A DNA stretch of 64,000 nt from Sphingobium sp. SYK-6 (GCF_000283515.1 NC_015976.1:3318501-3382500), one strand, 5' to 3'. Shown: positions 24,750 through 35,885, counted from the first letter of the stretch. Program-made: numbers and translations. Notes: generated from the sequence alone by a model not told the origin.

Positions 24750-26641
24750 GCCGCCTCTCCCCGGGGCCGTACGCTCAGGATGCGCATCATGCCTGCCGCC
24801 ATGTGATAGAGAAGGTGGCAATGGAACGCCCAGTCGCCGACGGCATCGGCCGTGAAGTCCCAGGTCACGATGCCGCCTGGCTGCACGATCACGGTGTGCT
24901 TGCGGGGGGCATGATCGCCATGGCCCGTCACCAGCTCGAAGAAATGACCATGGATATGGATCGGATGGGCCATCATGCTGTCATTGATGAGCTTCACCCG
25001 CACCCGTTCGCCCTCCGTGAAGGGGATCGGTTCACGCACGTCCGACATCTTCTCGCCGTCGAACGACCACATGAAGCGCTCCATGTTGCCAGTGAGGTGA
25101 ATGTCGATGCTGCGGGAGGGCGCCCGAACGTCGGGATTGCGATCCAGCGCCATCAGGTCCCGATAGACCAGCACCTTGTGACCGACATCGGCGAGGCCCT
25201 GGCCGGGCTCGCCGGTCCGGTCGACCGGCATGGGCGAGATCGTCTGCACGCCGGGCCCGCGCTTGACCTGCGGTGCGTTGGCGAAGTCGCGCATGCTCAT
25301 CGCGCTCATGTCGTGGCCCGCCATCGCGTCACCATGATCCATCGTCCCGTGGTCGGTCGCACCATGACCCATCGCGCCATGATCCATGGGGGGATGCCCC
25401 ATCGCAGAATGGTCCATGCCGGTATGATCCGGGGTGGACGCCTGCACCGGCGCGTTCCTGTCCGCCGTGGCGAGCTTGCGCGACGCATTCTGCTCCGCGC
25501 TCGGATCGACGCCGCGCGGCTTCGTCTCGCCGCCCATGTCCATGCCCATGTCCTTCATGGTGGCCAGCGGACGCTCGCGCAGTGCCGGGACCGGCGCCAC
25601 CATGCCGACGCGCGGCGCCAGCGTGGCGCGTGCCATGCCCGAGCGGTCCACTGCCTCGCCGACCAGCGTGAAGGCCTTGTCCTCGTCGGGCGTCACGATG
25701 ATGTCGTAGGTCTCGGCGACACCCATCTGGAACTCATCGACGTCCACCGGCATCACATTCTGGCCGTCCGCCTGGACGACCGTCAGCACCAGCCCCGGGA
25801 TGCGCACGTTGAAGGTCGTCATCGCCGAGGCGTTGATGATGCGCAGGCGCACCCGCTGCCCCGGCGTGAACAGCGCGGTCCAGTTGTCGGCCGGGCCATG
25901 CCCGTTCACGAGATAGGTATAAGCGGCGCCGGTCGTGTCCGAGATGTCGGCGGGGTCCATGCGCATCGCGCCCCAGGCAAGCCGATCCTTGAGTGTCTGG
26001 TCGCGCTTGCTCAGCAGTCCGGACAGCGTCTGGCGCTGGAAGTTGAAGTGGCCCGGATTGATCTTCATGCGGCGGAAAATCGTTTCCGGCGCAAGCTGGC
26101 TGTGATCGGACAGCACGATGACATGCTCGCGATCGGCTCGGATCGGATCGGCGCCGGCAGGATCGATCACGATCGGACCATAAAGGCCCAGCTGCTCCTG
26201 GAACCCCGAATGGCTGTGATACCAGTAGGTCCCGCTCTGCCGGACCGGAAACTCGTAAAGATAGCTTGAGCGCGGCTTGATGCCGGGGAAAGAGACGCCC
26301 GGCACGCCGTCATGCTCCGGCGGGACGAGCAGGCCGTGCCAGTGGATGGAACTCTCTTCATCGAGATCGTTGAACACGTTGAGCCGGATGGTCTGCCCCT
26401 CCCGCAGCCGGATCAGCGGCGCCGGCACCGTTCCGTTGATCCCGATCGCGGCCGACCGCCGGCCGTCGATCGTCATCGTCTGGCGCGCGATGCGCAGCGT
26501 GATGTCATCGCCGGACAGCGCCGGGAGTCCTTCAGAAACTGGTTGTGCCCAGGCGGGCATCCACGCGGCGAGCGCGGCCGTGCCGCCGGCTGCCCCCAGG
26601 CCGCGCAGCATGGTGCGGCGATCGATGGTCGAGAAGGTCAT
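24746..26641 (-). CDS. copA: Tat-exported multicopper oxidase CopA
   Basis: The 631-residue product has a twin-arginine signal (DRRTMLRGLGAAGG), three cupredoxin domains and all copper-site motifs: HWHGLLVP, YWYHSHSG, HPIHIHGHFFE and HCHLLYHMAAGM. Between domains two and three is a Met/His-rich insert (MDHSAMGHPPMDH and similar, about residues 395-430), as in PcoA/CopA. The enzyme oxidises Cu(I) to less toxic Cu(II) in the periplasm. It follows the sigma-factor gene by 50 nt on the same strand, which suggests direct control by that sigma. Confidence 0.95.
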   Translation of the reverse strand: MTFSTIDRRTMLRGLGAAGGTAALAAWMPAWAQPVSEGLPALSGDDITLRIARQTMTIDGRRSAAIGINGTVPAPLIRLREGQTIRLNVFNDLDEESSIHWHGLLVPPEHDGVPGVSFPGIKPRSSYLYEFPVRQSGTYWYHSHSGFQEQLGLYGPIVIDPAGADPIRADREHVIVLSDHSQLAPETIFRRMKINPGHFNFQRQTLSGLLSKRDQTLKDRLAWGAMRMDPADISDTTGAAYTYLVNGHGPADNWTALFTPGQRVRLRIINASAMTTFNVRIPGLVLTVVQADGQNVMPVDVDEFQMGVAETYDIIVTPDEDKAFTLVGEAVDRSGMARATLAPRVGMVAPVPALRERPLATMKDMGMDMGGETKPRGVDPSAEQNASRKLATADRNAPVQASTPDHTGMDHSAMGHPPMDHGAMGHGATDHGTMDHGDAMAGHDMSAMSMRDFANAPQVKRGPGVQTISPMPVDRTGEPGQGLADVGHKVLVYRDLMALDRNPDVRAPSRSIDIHLTGNMERFMWSFDGEKMSDVREPIPFTEGERVRVKLINDSMMAHPIHIHGHFFELVTGHGDHAPRKHTVIVQPGGIVTWDFTADAVGDWAFHCHLLYHMAAGMMRILSVRPRGEAA

Positions 26642-26691
26642 GAAAGATCCGATTCTGCTGTCCGGGCTTCATCCTCTACGCAGCCCCGCGA

Positions 26692-27255
26692 TCAACCCCT
26701 CAACTTTTCCTCCAGCTTTCTGCGCGCGCGATAGAGGCGCGTCTCGACGGCCTTGTCGCTGATGCCAAGGGTCTGGGCCGTCTCGGTTTCGCTGAGACCC
26801 TCGATCGTGCGCAGGACGAGCACATCCTTGAGGCTGGCCGGCAGCGCGGCGATCGCGGCCATGGTCCGCGCCAGTTCTCGCCGCCCCGCAAGAGCCACGT
26901 CGCTGCCCGGCGCCGGGTCCACGACATCCAGCCCCTCCTCGATCGGCCGCGCAAATGTGAAGAAGCGACGCACCGCACGCCGCCGCGACCAGTCGCGCGC
27001 CTTGTTGACGGCGATCCTCATGACCCAGGCGCGGAAGGACCGCTCCCCGTCATAACGGGCCAGTGCGGCGAAAGCGGCGATGAAGGTCTGCTGCGTCAGG
27101 TCGATGGCCGCATCGCCATCGCCCGTCAGGCCGCGCAGCAGTCGAAAGACGCTGTCCTGATGCCGGCGCATGAGTTCGCTATAGGCTGCCTGGCGCTTGC
27201 CGAGCGCAAGTGACGCCAGCTCGCCATCCGAACAGGCGGCAAGATCGAGGCTCAC
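26692..27255 (-). CDS. ECF RNA polymerase sigma factor (CnrH-like)
   Basis: The 187-residue protein has sigma region 2 (DLTQQTFIAAFAAL, then RSFRAWVMRIAVNKARDW) and region 4 (LPASLKDVLVLRTIEGLSETETAQ, split here as LPASLKDVLVLR and EGLSETETAQTLGIS), with no region 3, so it is an ECF sigma. It starts at GTG 27255 with AAGGA upstream, overlapping the periplasmic sensor gene by 4 nt. The order anti-sigma, sensor, sigma matches cnrYXH of metal resistance. It probably drives the copAB genes just downstream. Confidence 0.9.
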   Translation of the reverse strand: MSLDLAACSDGELASLALGKRQAAYSELMRRHQDSVFRLLRGLTGDGDAAIDLTQQTFIAAFAALARYDGERSFRAWVMRIAVNKARDWSRRRAVRRFFTFARPIEEGLDVVDPAPGSDVALAGRRELARTMAAIAALPASLKDVLVLRTIEGLSETETAQTLGISDKAVETRLYRARRKLEEKLRG

Positions 27256-27692
27256 CGGTCCTTGGCCGTGAGCGCCTTGACTACCGCCGCATCGAACTTT
27301 GCCGCCTGTTCGGGCGTGAGCACGGCGCGCATCGCGAAGATATGCTCCAGCGTTTCCTTCTGGAGCTGACCCATCGCCTGATGCGAACGATCCACGGCCG
27401 CGGCGACGGCAGGCCCATAGCCATGTTCGCGCTCGATCGCTTCGGCAAGGCGCGCATTGTCCGCACGCAGCTCGAGTTCCAGGGCATGCTTGCGAACGGC
27501 AAAGCGGCTTTCGATTGCTTCCATCCGGGCATGCTGGCGCGCATCGAGATCGAGGCCGCGATGAAGCAGCGCGTGCAGCTCGCTCTCCACGGGGGCCTGT
27601 CGGGAGATGAGCGCACGGCCGACGAAGGCGCCCGCGACCGCCGCCACAAACACCATCGCCACGATCAGGATCAGGCGCCGCAGGTCATTCAT
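27252..27692 (-). CDS. periplasmic heavy-metal sensor, CnrX-like
   Basis: The 146-residue protein has one N-terminal membrane helix (LILIVAMVFVAAVAGAFVG) and a periplasmic all-helical domain with His-rich spots (LHALLHRGLD, ARQHARMEAI) and LTPEQAAKFD at its end, the LTxxQ-like mark of the Spy/CnrX/ZraP group. In CnrX, such a domain binds metal and controls the membrane anti-sigma. Its ATG overlaps the stop of the upstream anti-sigma-like gene, and its stop overlaps the sigma start, so the three genes are translationally coupled. Confidence 0.85.
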   Translation of the reverse strand: MNDLRRLILIVAMVFVAAVAGAFVGRALISRQAPVESELHALLHRGLDLDARQHARMEAIESRFAVRKHALELELRADNARLAEAIEREHGYGPAVAAAVDRSHQAMGQLQKETLEHIFAMRAVLTPEQAAKFDAAVVKALTAKDR

Positions 27693-27961
27693 CGGGCCGT
27701 CACCAGAAGCGATGAGGGAGCGAGTGTCGGTGCCATTCCGAAGGGCGCGACGGACGACGAAGGCGTCCCGCCGCCGGGAATGATCGCGCCCAGTGCGCCC
27801 ATCACCAGCGCGAGGCCCGTCACGGCACCGATGAAGCCGCCCGACAGCGGGGCACTGCGCCGGGGCCGCGCAATGGCGTCCAGCACGGCGCTTTCCATTC
27901 CCGCCAGCCGCGGATCGGCAGGCAAGTCCCTGAGTTGCCGCAAGGCTGCATCGATATCCAT
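27689..27961 (-). CDS. single-pass membrane protein, probable anti-sigma (CnrY-like)
   Basis: The 90-residue protein has a short cytosolic part (DIDAALRQLRDLPADPRL), one membrane helix (about residues 50-72) and a short periplasmic tail. This is the topology of CnrY, which holds the CnrH sigma at the membrane. ATG 27961 is chosen since GGAG lies 8 nt upstream; ATG 27967 sits too close, and the frame can also extend to 28006. No sequence motif identifies CnrY, which is poorly conserved, so the call rests on size, topology and gene order. Confidence 0.65.
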   Translation of the reverse strand: MDIDAALRQLRDLPADPRLAGMESAVLDAIARPRRSAPLSGGFIGAVTGLALVMGALGAIIPGGGTPSSSVAPFGMAPTLAPSSLLVTAR

Positions 27962-28004
27962 CGTCATCACTCCACCGCCTGCACGCCTATACGCATCCCG
28001 GCGC

Positions 28005-28026
28005 AAAAGCCCTCAAGGGCAATTTT
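28005..28026 (-). terminator. terminator of kdp operon
   Basis: A GCCC/GGGC stem with a 4-nt loop is flanked by AAAA and TTTT, so the minus-strand transcript ends in a hairpin plus U run just beyond the kdpE stop at 28086. The stem is short, so the strength is uncertain. Confidence 0.6.
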
Positions 28027-28085
28027 CAACACCCACGGCAAAGGCGGTTCCGAAGCCCGGGAGATGGGATGATATCGCCATGGGA

Positions 28086-28769
28086 TCAGCGGGTCAGCCG
28101 ATAGCCCACCCCGGGCTCGTTGCGAATGAAGGATGTCTCGATCCGGTCGTCCTGGAGCTTCTTGCGAACCCCGCGCGCGGCGACGCGGAGATACTCGACA
28201 TCCCGCTCATGCCCGGGGCCCCAGACATTGCGGAGCAGCTGCAGGTGCGTCACCACGCGCCCCGGATGCTTGGCAAGTTCAGCCAGGAAACCGAATTCCT
28301 TGGGCGTGAGATGCACTTCCTCCCCTGCCCGGCGAACGAGGCGCGCCGCCAGATCGATCTCGATGTCGCCGATCTGCACCAGCGGCGCCTCGGCCTCCAC
28401 TGACAGCCGGTGCCGGAGCGCCGTGCGGATGCGCGCCAGCACTTCCTCCGTGTCGAACGGCTTGGTCACATAATCGTCCGCGCCAAGGTCCAGCGCCGCG
28501 ACCTTCTGGTCGGTCGCGTCGCGCGCGGAAATGACGAGCACGGCGGCGCCGGCCCGCTTGATCAACGGCACGAGTTCGAGGCCGTCGCGGTCCGGCAAGC
28601 CAAGATCGAGCAGGACCGCATCCGGCTTGTCGATCTGGAGGGCGGCCAGGGACTCGCGCGCGGACCCGGCTTCGACGATCCGGTAGCCCGCCCGGGTCAA
28701 CGCGGTGCCCAGCAGCCTTCGGATGGCGGGCTCGTCATCCGTGACGAGGATCTTCGCGCCGCTGCTCAT
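28086..28769 (-). CDS. kdpE: KdpE response regulator
   Basis: The 227-residue OmpR-type regulator has a receiver domain (LVTDDEPAIRRLL, phosphoacceptor in VLLDLGLPDRDG, Lys in VTKPFD) and a winged-helix domain with VHLTPKEFGFLAEL. It starts at ATG 28769 overlapping the kdpD stop. KdpE activates the kdp genes when phosphorylated by KdpD at low potassium or osmotic upshift. Its place at the end of the operon follows the usual order. Confidence 0.95.
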   Translation of the reverse strand: MSSGAKILVTDDEPAIRRLLGTALTRAGYRIVEAGSARESLAALQIDKPDAVLLDLGLPDRDGLELVPLIKRAGAAVLVISARDATDQKVAALDLGADDYVTKPFDTEEVLARIRTALRHRLSVEAEAPLVQIGDIEIDLAARLVRRAGEEVHLTPKEFGFLAELAKHPGRVVTHLQLLRNVWGPGHERDVEYLRVAARGVRKKLQDDRIETSFIRNEPGVGYRLTR

Positions 28770-31441
28770 TCGTCGCGCGCCCCTTTCACCAGGATGGCTT
28801 CCGGCATGAAGAGGTCGAAGCGGGCGCCGCTGCGGTCTGGTCGGTTCATGGCATGCACCTCGATTCCCATGGCTTCCGCGAAGCCCTTGACGATCGCGAG
28901 ACCGAGCCCGGTGCCGCCCTTCCGGTCCGAGCCTTCGATGCGCGCGAAGGTCTCGAAGATGCGGCGTTCCTCTCCGGAGGGGAAGCCCGCCCCTTCATCC
29001 AGCACCGAGAGGGCCAGTCCCGTGGCCGAGCGGCGGGCGGTGATGGTGACCGGGGTGTCCGGGGACCCATATTTTACGGCATTGTCGATGAGATTGATGA
29101 GGCAATGGTGGAACAGCCGGGGATCGACCCGCACGAAAGGCAGGTCGGGCGACACGTCGAGTTCGACCTCGCGTCCCCGCAGCACGGCGCGCATGTCGTG
29201 GACGGCCGCTACCACCGCTTCGGCCAGGTCGACCGGCTCGACCGACTGGAGCAATGCTCCGGTCTCGATCCGCACCATATCGAGCAGATTGTCGACGAAG
29301 CGGTTGAGGCGCTCAGCTTCGCCCCGCATTTCGCCGAGCTGGCGGCGCTGCTCGTCCGTTGCCGGCCGCAGCTCGCCCAGCATGCCCAGGATCGTGGTGA
29401 GCGGCGTGCGCAGATCGTGGCTCACCGACGACAGCAGGGCCGCGCGAAGCCGGTCACGCTCCTTCAGCTGGGTGATGCTCGCCATCTCGCCTTCCAGGGC
29501 GATCCGCTCCAGTGCGAGCGCTGCCTGATCGAGCAGGCTCAGCAGTAGGGGTAGTCGGTCCGACCGGATCGGCGTGCCCGCATCCGGCCGCGCGATGCCG
29601 AACACGCCGAGCACCTGCCCCCCCGCCGCAAGCGGATGGAACAGCCATTCCGATGCCGTCAGCGTATCGGACCCGCGTCCGGCCGGCTGATTATGGTCGA
29701 AGGCCCAGCGCGAGGCGGCCAGTTCGATCGTTTCCAGCCGCGCATCGGGCGGTACGGCGGCGCGCAGCACCAGCTCCTCTTCTTCCGGCAGCAGCAGCAG
29801 CGTGTGCACGCCGAGCAGCCGGCCCACTTCCCCGCAAAGCAGCCGGGCGAGCTCTTCGGCATTGCTGACCGCTGTGAGCTGGCGGGCGAAACCGGCGAGC
29901 GAGCTGTTCTGCGCGGCACTGCGCTGGGCGAGCAGGGCCTGATCGCGGGCGCGAGCCGCAAGCTGGCTCGAAACCACCGCCACGCCAAGCAGCACGAGAA
30001 CCGTCAGGATGTTCTGGGGATCCTGAATCGTGAACGTGTGGGTGGGAGGAATGAAGAAGAAATTATAGGCAAGCGATGCGACCAGGCTGCACACGATCCC
30101 GAGCCGCAGGCCGTATCGGGACGCCGCGATCATGACCGGCAACAGGAACAGCAGGCCGACGTTGGCGATGCTTGCGGCCGTAAAAACGACTTCGCCGACC
30201 AGCGTGACCAGCGCGATCAGGCCGAAGGAAATCACATAATCGGCGGGCCGCCCCCACTGCGCCTTCTTTCGCCCGGTTGGCGCTGCGACCGGAGCTTGCT
30301 CTTCCATCGGCAGGACGTGCACGGTGATCCCCGGCGTCTCGCGCACCAGTCGATCGACCACCGAGCCGTGGCGCAACTCGAACCAGCGTGAGCGCTGGGA
30401 CTTGCCGACGATCAACTGGGTGGCACGCGCTTCCGCCGCGAAGCGGATCACGCCGTCGACCACAGTCTCCGCCGGCACGGTGGCCACCTGCGCGCCGAGC
30501 TGGCTCGCCAGATGCAGTGTCGCGGCCAGCCTCGCATTGTCCGCGTCGCCCAGCTGACTGGATCGTGGCGTCTCGATATGCACCACGGTCCAGGGACCGC
30601 GCAGCGCATCGGCAATTCGCTTTGCGGCCCGGACGAGCTCGGCGGCGCCGCTCTGCTCGCTGACGGCCACCACGATGCGCTCCCCGGCGGCCCAGTTCCC
30701 TGCAAGGGCGTGGGCGCGCAGATAGTCGAGCATCTCGGCATCCACCGCCTGGGCCGCGCGGCGCAGGGCAAGCTCGCGCAGCGCGGTCAGATTGGACTTG
30801 GAGAAATAGTTGCCGAGCGCCCGTGTCGCTTCCGCCGGAACATAGACCTTTCCCTGCTTCAGCCGCTCGATGAGCTCGTCCGGCGGGATGTCGATCACCT
30901 CGATGTCGGCATTCTCGATCACCCGGTCCGGCAGGGTCTCGCGCACGCGCACCCGGGTGAAGGACGCCACGACGTCGTTGAGGCTCTCGAGATGCTGGAC
31001 ATTGACGGTCGAATAGACCTCGATGCCGGCGGCCAGCAGTTCCTCCACGTCCTGGTAGCGCTTGTCGTGGCGGCTTCCGGGCGCATTCGTGTGGGCCAGC
31101 TCGTCCACGAGCACCAGCTGAGGGCGCCGGGCGAGAATGGCATCCACATCCATCTCGGAAAGAGTGCGGCCCTGATAATCGACGGGACGCCGGGCAATGA
31201 CCTCGAGCCCGTGAACCAGCGCCTCCGTCTCGGCACGACCGTGAGTCTCCACCACGCCGATGACCACATCGGTGCCCTCGCGCTTGCGCGCCACCGCTTC
31301 GGTCAGCATCTCGTAGGTCTTGCCTACCCCTGGCGCTGCGCCGAGGAAGACCTTGAGACGACCGCGGCCCTCCTGCGCAGCCTGGCGCAGAAGGGCCTCC
31401 GGATTGGGACGCAGATCCTCGGGGGGCGGCTGGGAACTCAC
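28766..31441 (-). CDS. kdpD: KdpD osmosensitive potassium sensor histidine kinase
   Basis: The 891-residue protein has the KdpD N-terminal domain with the Walker-like [13 protein letters not shown] and LVDELAHTN, a Usp-like region, four membrane helices near residues 400-500, a GAF-like domain and a kinase core (H box in [12 protein letters not shown] box [11 protein letters not shown] box [11 protein letters not shown]). It senses potassium limitation and phosphorylates KdpE. It starts at GTG 31441, overlapping kdpC by 4 nt. Length is standard. Confidence 0.96.
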   Translation of the reverse strand: MSSQPPPEDLRPNPEALLRQAAQEGRGRLKVFLGAAPGVGKTYEMLTEAVARKREGTDVVIGVVETHGRAETEALVHGLEVIARRPVDYQGRTLSEMDVDAILARRPQLVLVDELAHTNAPGSRHDKRYQDVEELLAAGIEVYSTVNVQHLESLNDVVASFTRVRVRETLPDRVIENADIEVIDIPPDELIERLKQGKVYVPAEATRALGNYFSKSNLTALRELALRRAAQAVDAEMLDYLRAHALAGNWAAGERIVVAVSEQSGAAELVRAAKRIADALRGPWTVVHIETPRSSQLGDADNARLAATLHLASQLGAQVATVPAETVVDGVIRFAAEARATQLIVGKSQRSRWFELRHGSVVDRLVRETPGITVHVLPMEEQAPVAAPTGRKKAQWGRPADYVISFGLIALVTLVGEVVFTAASIANVGLLFLLPVMIAASRYGLRLGIVCSLVASLAYNFFFIPPTHTFTIQDPQNILTVLVLLGVAVVSSQLAARARDQALLAQRSAAQNSSLAGFARQLTAVSNAEELARLLCGEVGRLLGVHTLLLLPEEEELVLRAAVPPDARLETIELAASRWAFDHNQPAGRGSDTLTASEWLFHPLAAGGQVLGVFGIARPDAGTPIRSDRLPLLLSLLDQAALALERIALEGEMASITQLKERDRLRAALLSSVSHDLRTPLTTILGMLGELRPATDEQRRQLGEMRGEAERLNRFVDNLLDMVRIETGALLQSVEPVDLAEAVVAAVHDMRAVLRGREVELDVSPDLPFVRVDPRLFHHCLINLIDNAVKYGSPDTPVTITARRSATGLALSVLDEGAGFPSGEERRIFETFARIEGSDRKGGTGLGLAIVKGFAEAMGIEVHAMNRPDRSGARFDLFMPEAILVKGARDE

Positions 31442-32037
31442 GGAGCCTTGTTAGCGGTTTCCGCCGTCAATGTATCGAGCGACCGGTTGAGCAGCAGCAC
31501 GTTGACGCGCGGTTCGCCCAGAAAGCCCAGCAGGGGATGTTCGACCCCGTCGGCGATGAGCGCGCGGACCCGCGCGACGTCCAGTCCGCGCGCGTTCGCC
31601 ACGCGATCGGCCTGGAACAAGGCCGCCTCGGGGCTGATGTGGGGATCCAGCCCCGAGGCGGAGGTCGTCACCAGATCGGCAGGAGGAACAGGAACGTCTG
31701 GTGATGTGCCGTATCCCGCCAGATCCGCCTTCACGCGGTCGTGCAGCGCCTGGCTGGTCGGGCCGAGGTTCGAGCCATAGCTGTTGTCGGCCTCATAGCC
31801 TGCGCCGGCGGCGGACGGCCTGGGATGAAAGTAGCGATCGCTGCTGAAGCCCTGGGCGATCAACTGTGAGCCGATGATCCGCCCGTCCTCGCGGATCAGG
31901 CTGCCATTGGCCTGAGCAGGGAAGACGAGCTGGCCGATGCCGGTCAGAAGCGCCGGATAGGCGAGCCCCAGCAACAGCGCGAAAAGCAGCGTCATGACGA
32001 TGGCGGGCCGCAGAGCGGACGTGATTTCCTTGAGCAT
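31438..32037 (-). CDS. kdpC: potassium-transporting ATPase subunit KdpC
   Basis: KdpC is the single-pass subunit of the KdpFABC pump. The 199-residue protein has an N-terminal membrane helix ([16 protein letters not shown]), [12 protein letters not shown], the YFHPRPSA motif and the NLGPTSQAL and [12 protein letters not shown] stretches typical of the family. It lies 11 nt after kdpB and its stop overlaps kdpD. Confidence 0.95.
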   Translation of the reverse strand: MLKEITSALRPAIVMTLLFALLLGLAYPALLTGIGQLVFPAQANGSLIREDGRIIGSQLIAQGFSSDRYFHPRPSAAGAGYEADNSYGSNLGPTSQALHDRVKADLAGYGTSPDVPVPPADLVTTSASGLDPHISPEAALFQADRVANARGLDVARVRALIADGVEHPLLGFLGEPRVNVLLLNRSLDTLTAETANKAP

Positions 32038-32048
32038 GGATGATCTCC

Positions 32049-34064
32049 TCAGGCGAGGCCGAGCCCGGCGACCGCGAGGTCGATGAGCTTGATGCCGATG
32101 AAGGGCGCGACGAGGCCGCCGAGGCCATAGACCGCGAGGTTGCGCGCCAGCAGCGGACCCGCCCCCATCGGGCGATAGCGGACGCCTTTCAGCGCCAGCG
32201 GAACGAGCAGCGGAATGATGAGGGCATTGAAGATGATTGCCGAGAGGATCGCGCTGTTCGGGCTTGCAAGGCCCATGATGTTGAGCACGCCCAGCCCCGG
32301 ATAAAGGACCACGAACATCGCGGGAATGATCGCGAAATATTTGGCGACGTCGTTGGCGACGGAGAAGGTGGTGAGCGCGCCGCGAGTCATCAGCAATTGC
32401 TTGCCCAGGCCCACGATCTCGATGAGCTTGGTCGGATCGCTGTCGAGATCCACCATGTTGCCGGCTTCGCGCGCGGCCTGCGTGCCGGTATTCATGGCGA
32501 CGCCGACATCGGCCTGCGCCAGCGCGGGCGCGTCATTGGTGCCGTCCCCGCACATCGCCACCAGCCGGCCGCCCTGCTGTTCCTTGCGGATGAGGGCCAG
32601 CTTGTCCTCGGGCGTGGCTTCGGCGAGGAAATCATCGACCCCAGCCTCGGCGGCAATGGACGCGGCGGTGAGCGGATTGTCGCCGGTGATCATGACGGTG
32701 CGGATGCCCATGCGGCGCAGTTCCGAGAAACGCTCGCGCACCCCGGCCTTGATCACGTCCTTGAGCGCCACCGCGCCGAGGATGCGACCATCGCGCGCCA
32801 CGGCAAGCGGCGTCATGCCCGCGCGCGCGATCTCGTCCGTGATGCGGCGCAACTCGTTGGCCGGGGGGCTGCTGCCCGCGCCCGGATTGGCCCGGAAGAC
32901 CGAATCGACCGCGCCCTTCTGGATGAGCGAGCCCTCGATCTGGACGCCCGAGATGCGGGTCTGCGCCGTGAAGGGAATGACCTCGGCGCCCGCTGGGAGC
33001 GCGGCCTGCATCGCTCCGAAGCGCTCGCGGGCCAGCGCGACTACCGAGCGGCCTTCCGGCGTCTCGTCCGCCAGACTGGCGAGCAGCGCCGCTTCGGCCA
33101 GATCGGAGACGGGCACGCCCGTCACGGGACGGAAATCGCTCGCCTGGCGGTCGCCGATCGTGATCGTGCCCGTCTTGTCGAGCAGCAGCACGTCGACGTC
33201 GCCAGCCGCCTCGACCGCACGGCCGGACTTGGCGAGTACGTTGAAACGCACGAGGCGGTCCATGCCGGCGATGCCGATGGCCGAGAGCAGTGCCGCGATG
33301 GTGGTGGGAATAAGCGTGATGAGCAGCGCCGCGAGGATGGCGACGGGGATCTCGCCGCCTGCATAGGCGGCAAAGCCGGGGATCGTCGCCACCGCGATCA
33401 GGAAGATGATCGTCAGCCCGACGAGCAGGATGGTGAGCGCGATCTCGTTGGGCGTCTTCTGCCGTTCGGCGCCTTCCACCAGCGCGATCATGCGGTCGAG
33501 GAAGCCCTGGCCTGGCTCCTGGGTGACGCGGACCTTGATCTGATCGGAGATGACGCGCGTGCCCGCAGTCACGGCCGAGCGATCGCCGCCGGCCTCGCGG
33601 ATCACCGGCGCACTCTCGCCGGTGATCGCCGCCTCGTTGACCGATGCCACGCCCTCGATCACTTCTCCGTCGGCGGGGATGAGGTCATTGGTTTCGACCA
33701 GCACGATGTCACCGCGCTTGAGCTGCGAGGCGGGAATGGTCTTCCCGTCCGGCAGGCGCGCGGTCAGCTCGGACTTGGTCGCGCGCAGGGAAGCCGCCTG
33801 TGCCCGCCCCCGGCCTTCGGCGAGCGCCTCGGCAAAGGTACCGAACAGCACGGTGAGCCAGAGCCATGCAATGAGCTGGAGCTGGAAGCCGAGCGGCAGC
33901 GTTCCGCCGCCGACCGCGAGCAGCACGGTGAGCAGCGCCGCGACGACGGCGGTGGTGAACAGCACGGGGTTCTTCACGAGCGCGCGCGGGGCGAGCTTCC
34001 TGAATGCGTCGCCGATCGCCGGGACGATGAGCTTGGCGGAAAAGATGGAGGATGCGCTTGTCAT
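32049..34064 (-). CDS. kdpB: potassium-transporting P-type ATPase subunit KdpB
   Basis: The 671-residue protein is the ATP-hydrolysing subunit. The phosphorylated Asp is in DKTGT at residue 296, the actuator TGES at about 148-151, and the hinge motif [10 protein letters not shown] is near residue 500. The serine whose phosphorylation inhibits the E. coli pump lies within TGES and is present here. It follows kdpA by 12 nt. Confidence 0.97.
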   Translation of the reverse strand: MTSASSIFSAKLIVPAIGDAFRKLAPRALVKNPVLFTTAVVAALLTVLLAVGGGTLPLGFQLQLIAWLWLTVLFGTFAEALAEGRGRAQAASLRATKSELTARLPDGKTIPASQLKRGDIVLVETNDLIPADGEVIEGVASVNEAAITGESAPVIREAGGDRSAVTAGTRVISDQIKVRVTQEPGQGFLDRMIALVEGAERQKTPNEIALTILLVGLTIIFLIAVATIPGFAAYAGGEIPVAILAALLITLIPTTIAALLSAIGIAGMDRLVRFNVLAKSGRAVEAAGDVDVLLLDKTGTITIGDRQASDFRPVTGVPVSDLAEAALLASLADETPEGRSVVALARERFGAMQAALPAGAEVIPFTAQTRISGVQIEGSLIQKGAVDSVFRANPGAGSSPPANELRRITDEIARAGMTPLAVARDGRILGAVALKDVIKAGVRERFSELRRMGIRTVMITGDNPLTAASIAAEAGVDDFLAEATPEDKLALIRKEQQGGRLVAMCGDGTNDAPALAQADVGVAMNTGTQAAREAGNMVDLDSDPTKLIEIVGLGKQLLMTRGALTTFSVANDVAKYFAIIPAMFVVLYPGLGVLNIMGLASPNSAILSAIIFNALIIPLLVPLALKGVRYRPMGAGPLLARNLAVYGLGGLVAPFIGIKLIDLAVAGLGLA

Positions 34065-34076
34065 GGCTGTCTGCCT

Positions 34077-35780
34077 TTAGAAAAGCTGGCCGCGCACCAT
34101 CGCGAGATGATCCGCGATGGGGCCGAGCGCGAGGCTGGGGAGGAATGTGAGGCCGCCCACGATCAGGATGATGGTGAGGAGCAGGCCGACCCACAGGGCG
34201 CCCGTGGTCGGGAACGAGCCTGCGGTTTCCGGCGTGTACTTCTTCGCGGCGAGACTGCCGGCGATCGCCAGCACCGGCACGATCACGAAGAAGCGACCGA
34301 TCCACATGGCCATGCCGAGCAGGCCGTTATACCAGGGCGTGCCCGAGGTGATGCCCGCAAACGCCGAGCCATTGTTGCCCGTCGCGGAGCTGAACGCATA
34401 GAGGATCTCGGAAAAACCGTGCGGCCCCTTGTTGAGCGGCCCGGCGAGACCCTGCGGCATGACGGCGGACAGGGCCGTGAAACCCAGGATGCAGAGCGGC
34501 AAGACCGCGATCGCCAGCACCGCCAGCTTCACTTCCCTGCCCTCGATCTTCTTGCCGACATATTCCGGCGTGCGCCCGACCATGAGGCCGGCGACGAACA
34601 CGGCCAGCAGGGCGAACAGCAGGAAGCCGTAGATGCCCGCGCCCACGCCGCCGACGACGATCTCGCCGAGCTGGATGTTGAACATCGGGATCATGCCGCC
34701 CAGTGCCGTGAAGCTGTCATGCATGGCATTGACCGCGCCGCAGCTCGCCGCCGTGGTGATGACGGCAAACAGCGCGGAGGCGGCGATGCCGAAGCGGACT
34801 TCCTTGCCCTCCAGATTGCCACCCGCGAGACCGAGCTGGTGGAGCACGGGGTTGCCGACGGCTTCCTGCCAGTAGACGATGCCGACCCCGGCGAGGAACA
34901 GCGCCATCATGGCCGCAAGGATCGCCCAGCCCTGGCGCGTGTTGCCCACCGCCTTGCCGAAGCACCAGGTCAGGCCGACGCCGATCGAGAAGATCGAGAG
35001 CATCTGCACCAGATTGGTGAGCGCCGTCGGGTTCTCGAACGGGTGGGCGCTGTTCGCATTGAAGAAGCCGCCGCCATTGGTGCCGAGCATCTTGATCGCT
35101 TCCTGGGAGGCGACGGGCCCGACGACGATGTGCTGCGTGGCGCCTTCGAGCGTGGTCGCGTCCAATATGCTCGCGAAGGTCTGCGGGACACCGCTGGCGA
35201 TCAGGAAGAGCGCATAGACGATGCAGATCGGCAGCAGCAGGTATAGCGTCACGCGCGTCATGTCGGCCCAGAAATTGCCGATCGTGGCAGATTGCCGCCG
35301 CGCGAATCCCCGAAACAGGGCAAAGGCGATGGCGATGCCGGTCGCCGCCGAGAGGAAGTTGTGGAGAGCGAGGCCGAGCATCTGCGAGAGATTGGAAAGG
35401 GCGACCTCGCCTGAATACCACTGCCAGTTGGTGTTGGTCGTGAAGCTGATCGCGGTGTTGAAAGCCCCGTCGGCGCCGATGCCGGCGAGACCGCGCGGAT
35501 TCATCGGCAGCACGCCCTGCAGGCGCAGCACGGCATAAGTGAAGAGCAGCGCGACGAGCTGGAAGAGCAGCATGTGCAGGGCATAGCGGCGCCAGCTCTG
35601 CTCGGCCTGCGGGTCGATGCGGGCCAGAGCGTAGAAGCCGCGCTCGATGGGGCCGAAGACCATATGCAACGGCGTGCGGCGCCCCTCATAGAGCGCGAAC
35701 AGCCACAGCCCCATCGGCTTGGCGATCGCCACGATGAGGGCGGTGAAGACGAGGATGAGGATCCAGCCCTGAACGGTCAT
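34077..35780 (-). CDS. kdpA: potassium-transporting ATPase subunit KdpA
   Basis: KdpA is the potassium channel-like subunit, with about ten membrane helices in 567 residues. It shows four degenerate selectivity loops, such as [31 protein letters not shown] (split here as GTNGGGFFN and HPFENPT) and NNGSAFAG. Length and order fit the standard operon. It starts 15 nt after kdpF ends. Confidence 0.97.
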   Translation of the reverse strand: MTVQGWILILVFTALIVAIAKPMGLWLFALYEGRRTPLHMVFGPIERGFYALARIDPQAEQSWRRYALHMLLFQLVALLFTYAVLRLQGVLPMNPRGLAGIGADGAFNTAISFTTNTNWQWYSGEVALSNLSQMLGLALHNFLSAATGIAIAFALFRGFARRQSATIGNFWADMTRVTLYLLLPICIVYALFLIASGVPQTFASILDATTLEGATQHIVVGPVASQEAIKMLGTNGGGFFNANSAHPFENPTALTNLVQMLSIFSIGVGLTWCFGKAVGNTRQGWAILAAMMALFLAGVGIVYWQEAVGNPVLHQLGLAGGNLEGKEVRFGIAASALFAVITTAASCGAVNAMHDSFTALGGMIPMFNIQLGEIVVGGVGAGIYGFLLFALLAVFVAGLMVGRTPEYVGKKIEGREVKLAVLAIAVLPLCILGFTALSAVMPQGLAGPLNKGPHGFSEILYAFSSATGNNGSAFAGITSGTPWYNGLLGMAMWIGRFFVIVPVLAIAGSLAAKKYTPETAGSFPTTGALWVGLLLTIILIVGGLTFLPSLALGPIADHLAMVRGQLF

Positions 35781-35795
35781 GGGCGCATCTCCCTT

Positions 35796-35885
35796 CTAGA
35801 AGCGTTCAGGCCGCACGAGGACGGCCACGAGATAGATGAGCAGGCCGAGCGCTGTCGCGCCGGCAAGGGCGAGCTGGATAGTCAT
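35796..35885 (-). CDS. kdpF: KdpF accessory peptide
   Basis: A 29-residue single-membrane-helix peptide (LALAGATALGLLIYLVAVLV, ending RPERF) lies directly before kdpA, with GAGGAGG before its ATG. KdpF stabilises the KdpABC complex and this size, position and the xRPExF end are those of the family. It is too short for most gene callers. Confidence 0.93.
   Translation of the reverse strand: MTIQLALAGATALGLLIYLVAVLVRPERF

Noticed and set aside
25300-25440. Tandem repeat in DNA
   Set aside because: It is the coding sequence of the Met/His-rich copper-binding insert of CopA, not an independent repeat element.
28029-28060. GGAAC-N15-tGTT match to a general-stress ECF promoter
   Set aside because: The spacing is one base short and the second box is imperfect. 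Such matches are common in high-GC DNA.
32040-35246. 1068-codon open frame on the plus strand
   Set aside because: It lies wholly opposite kdpA and kdpB, is extremely rich in Arg, Asp, Gln and His, and has no family pattern. It is a shadow of high-GC codon use.
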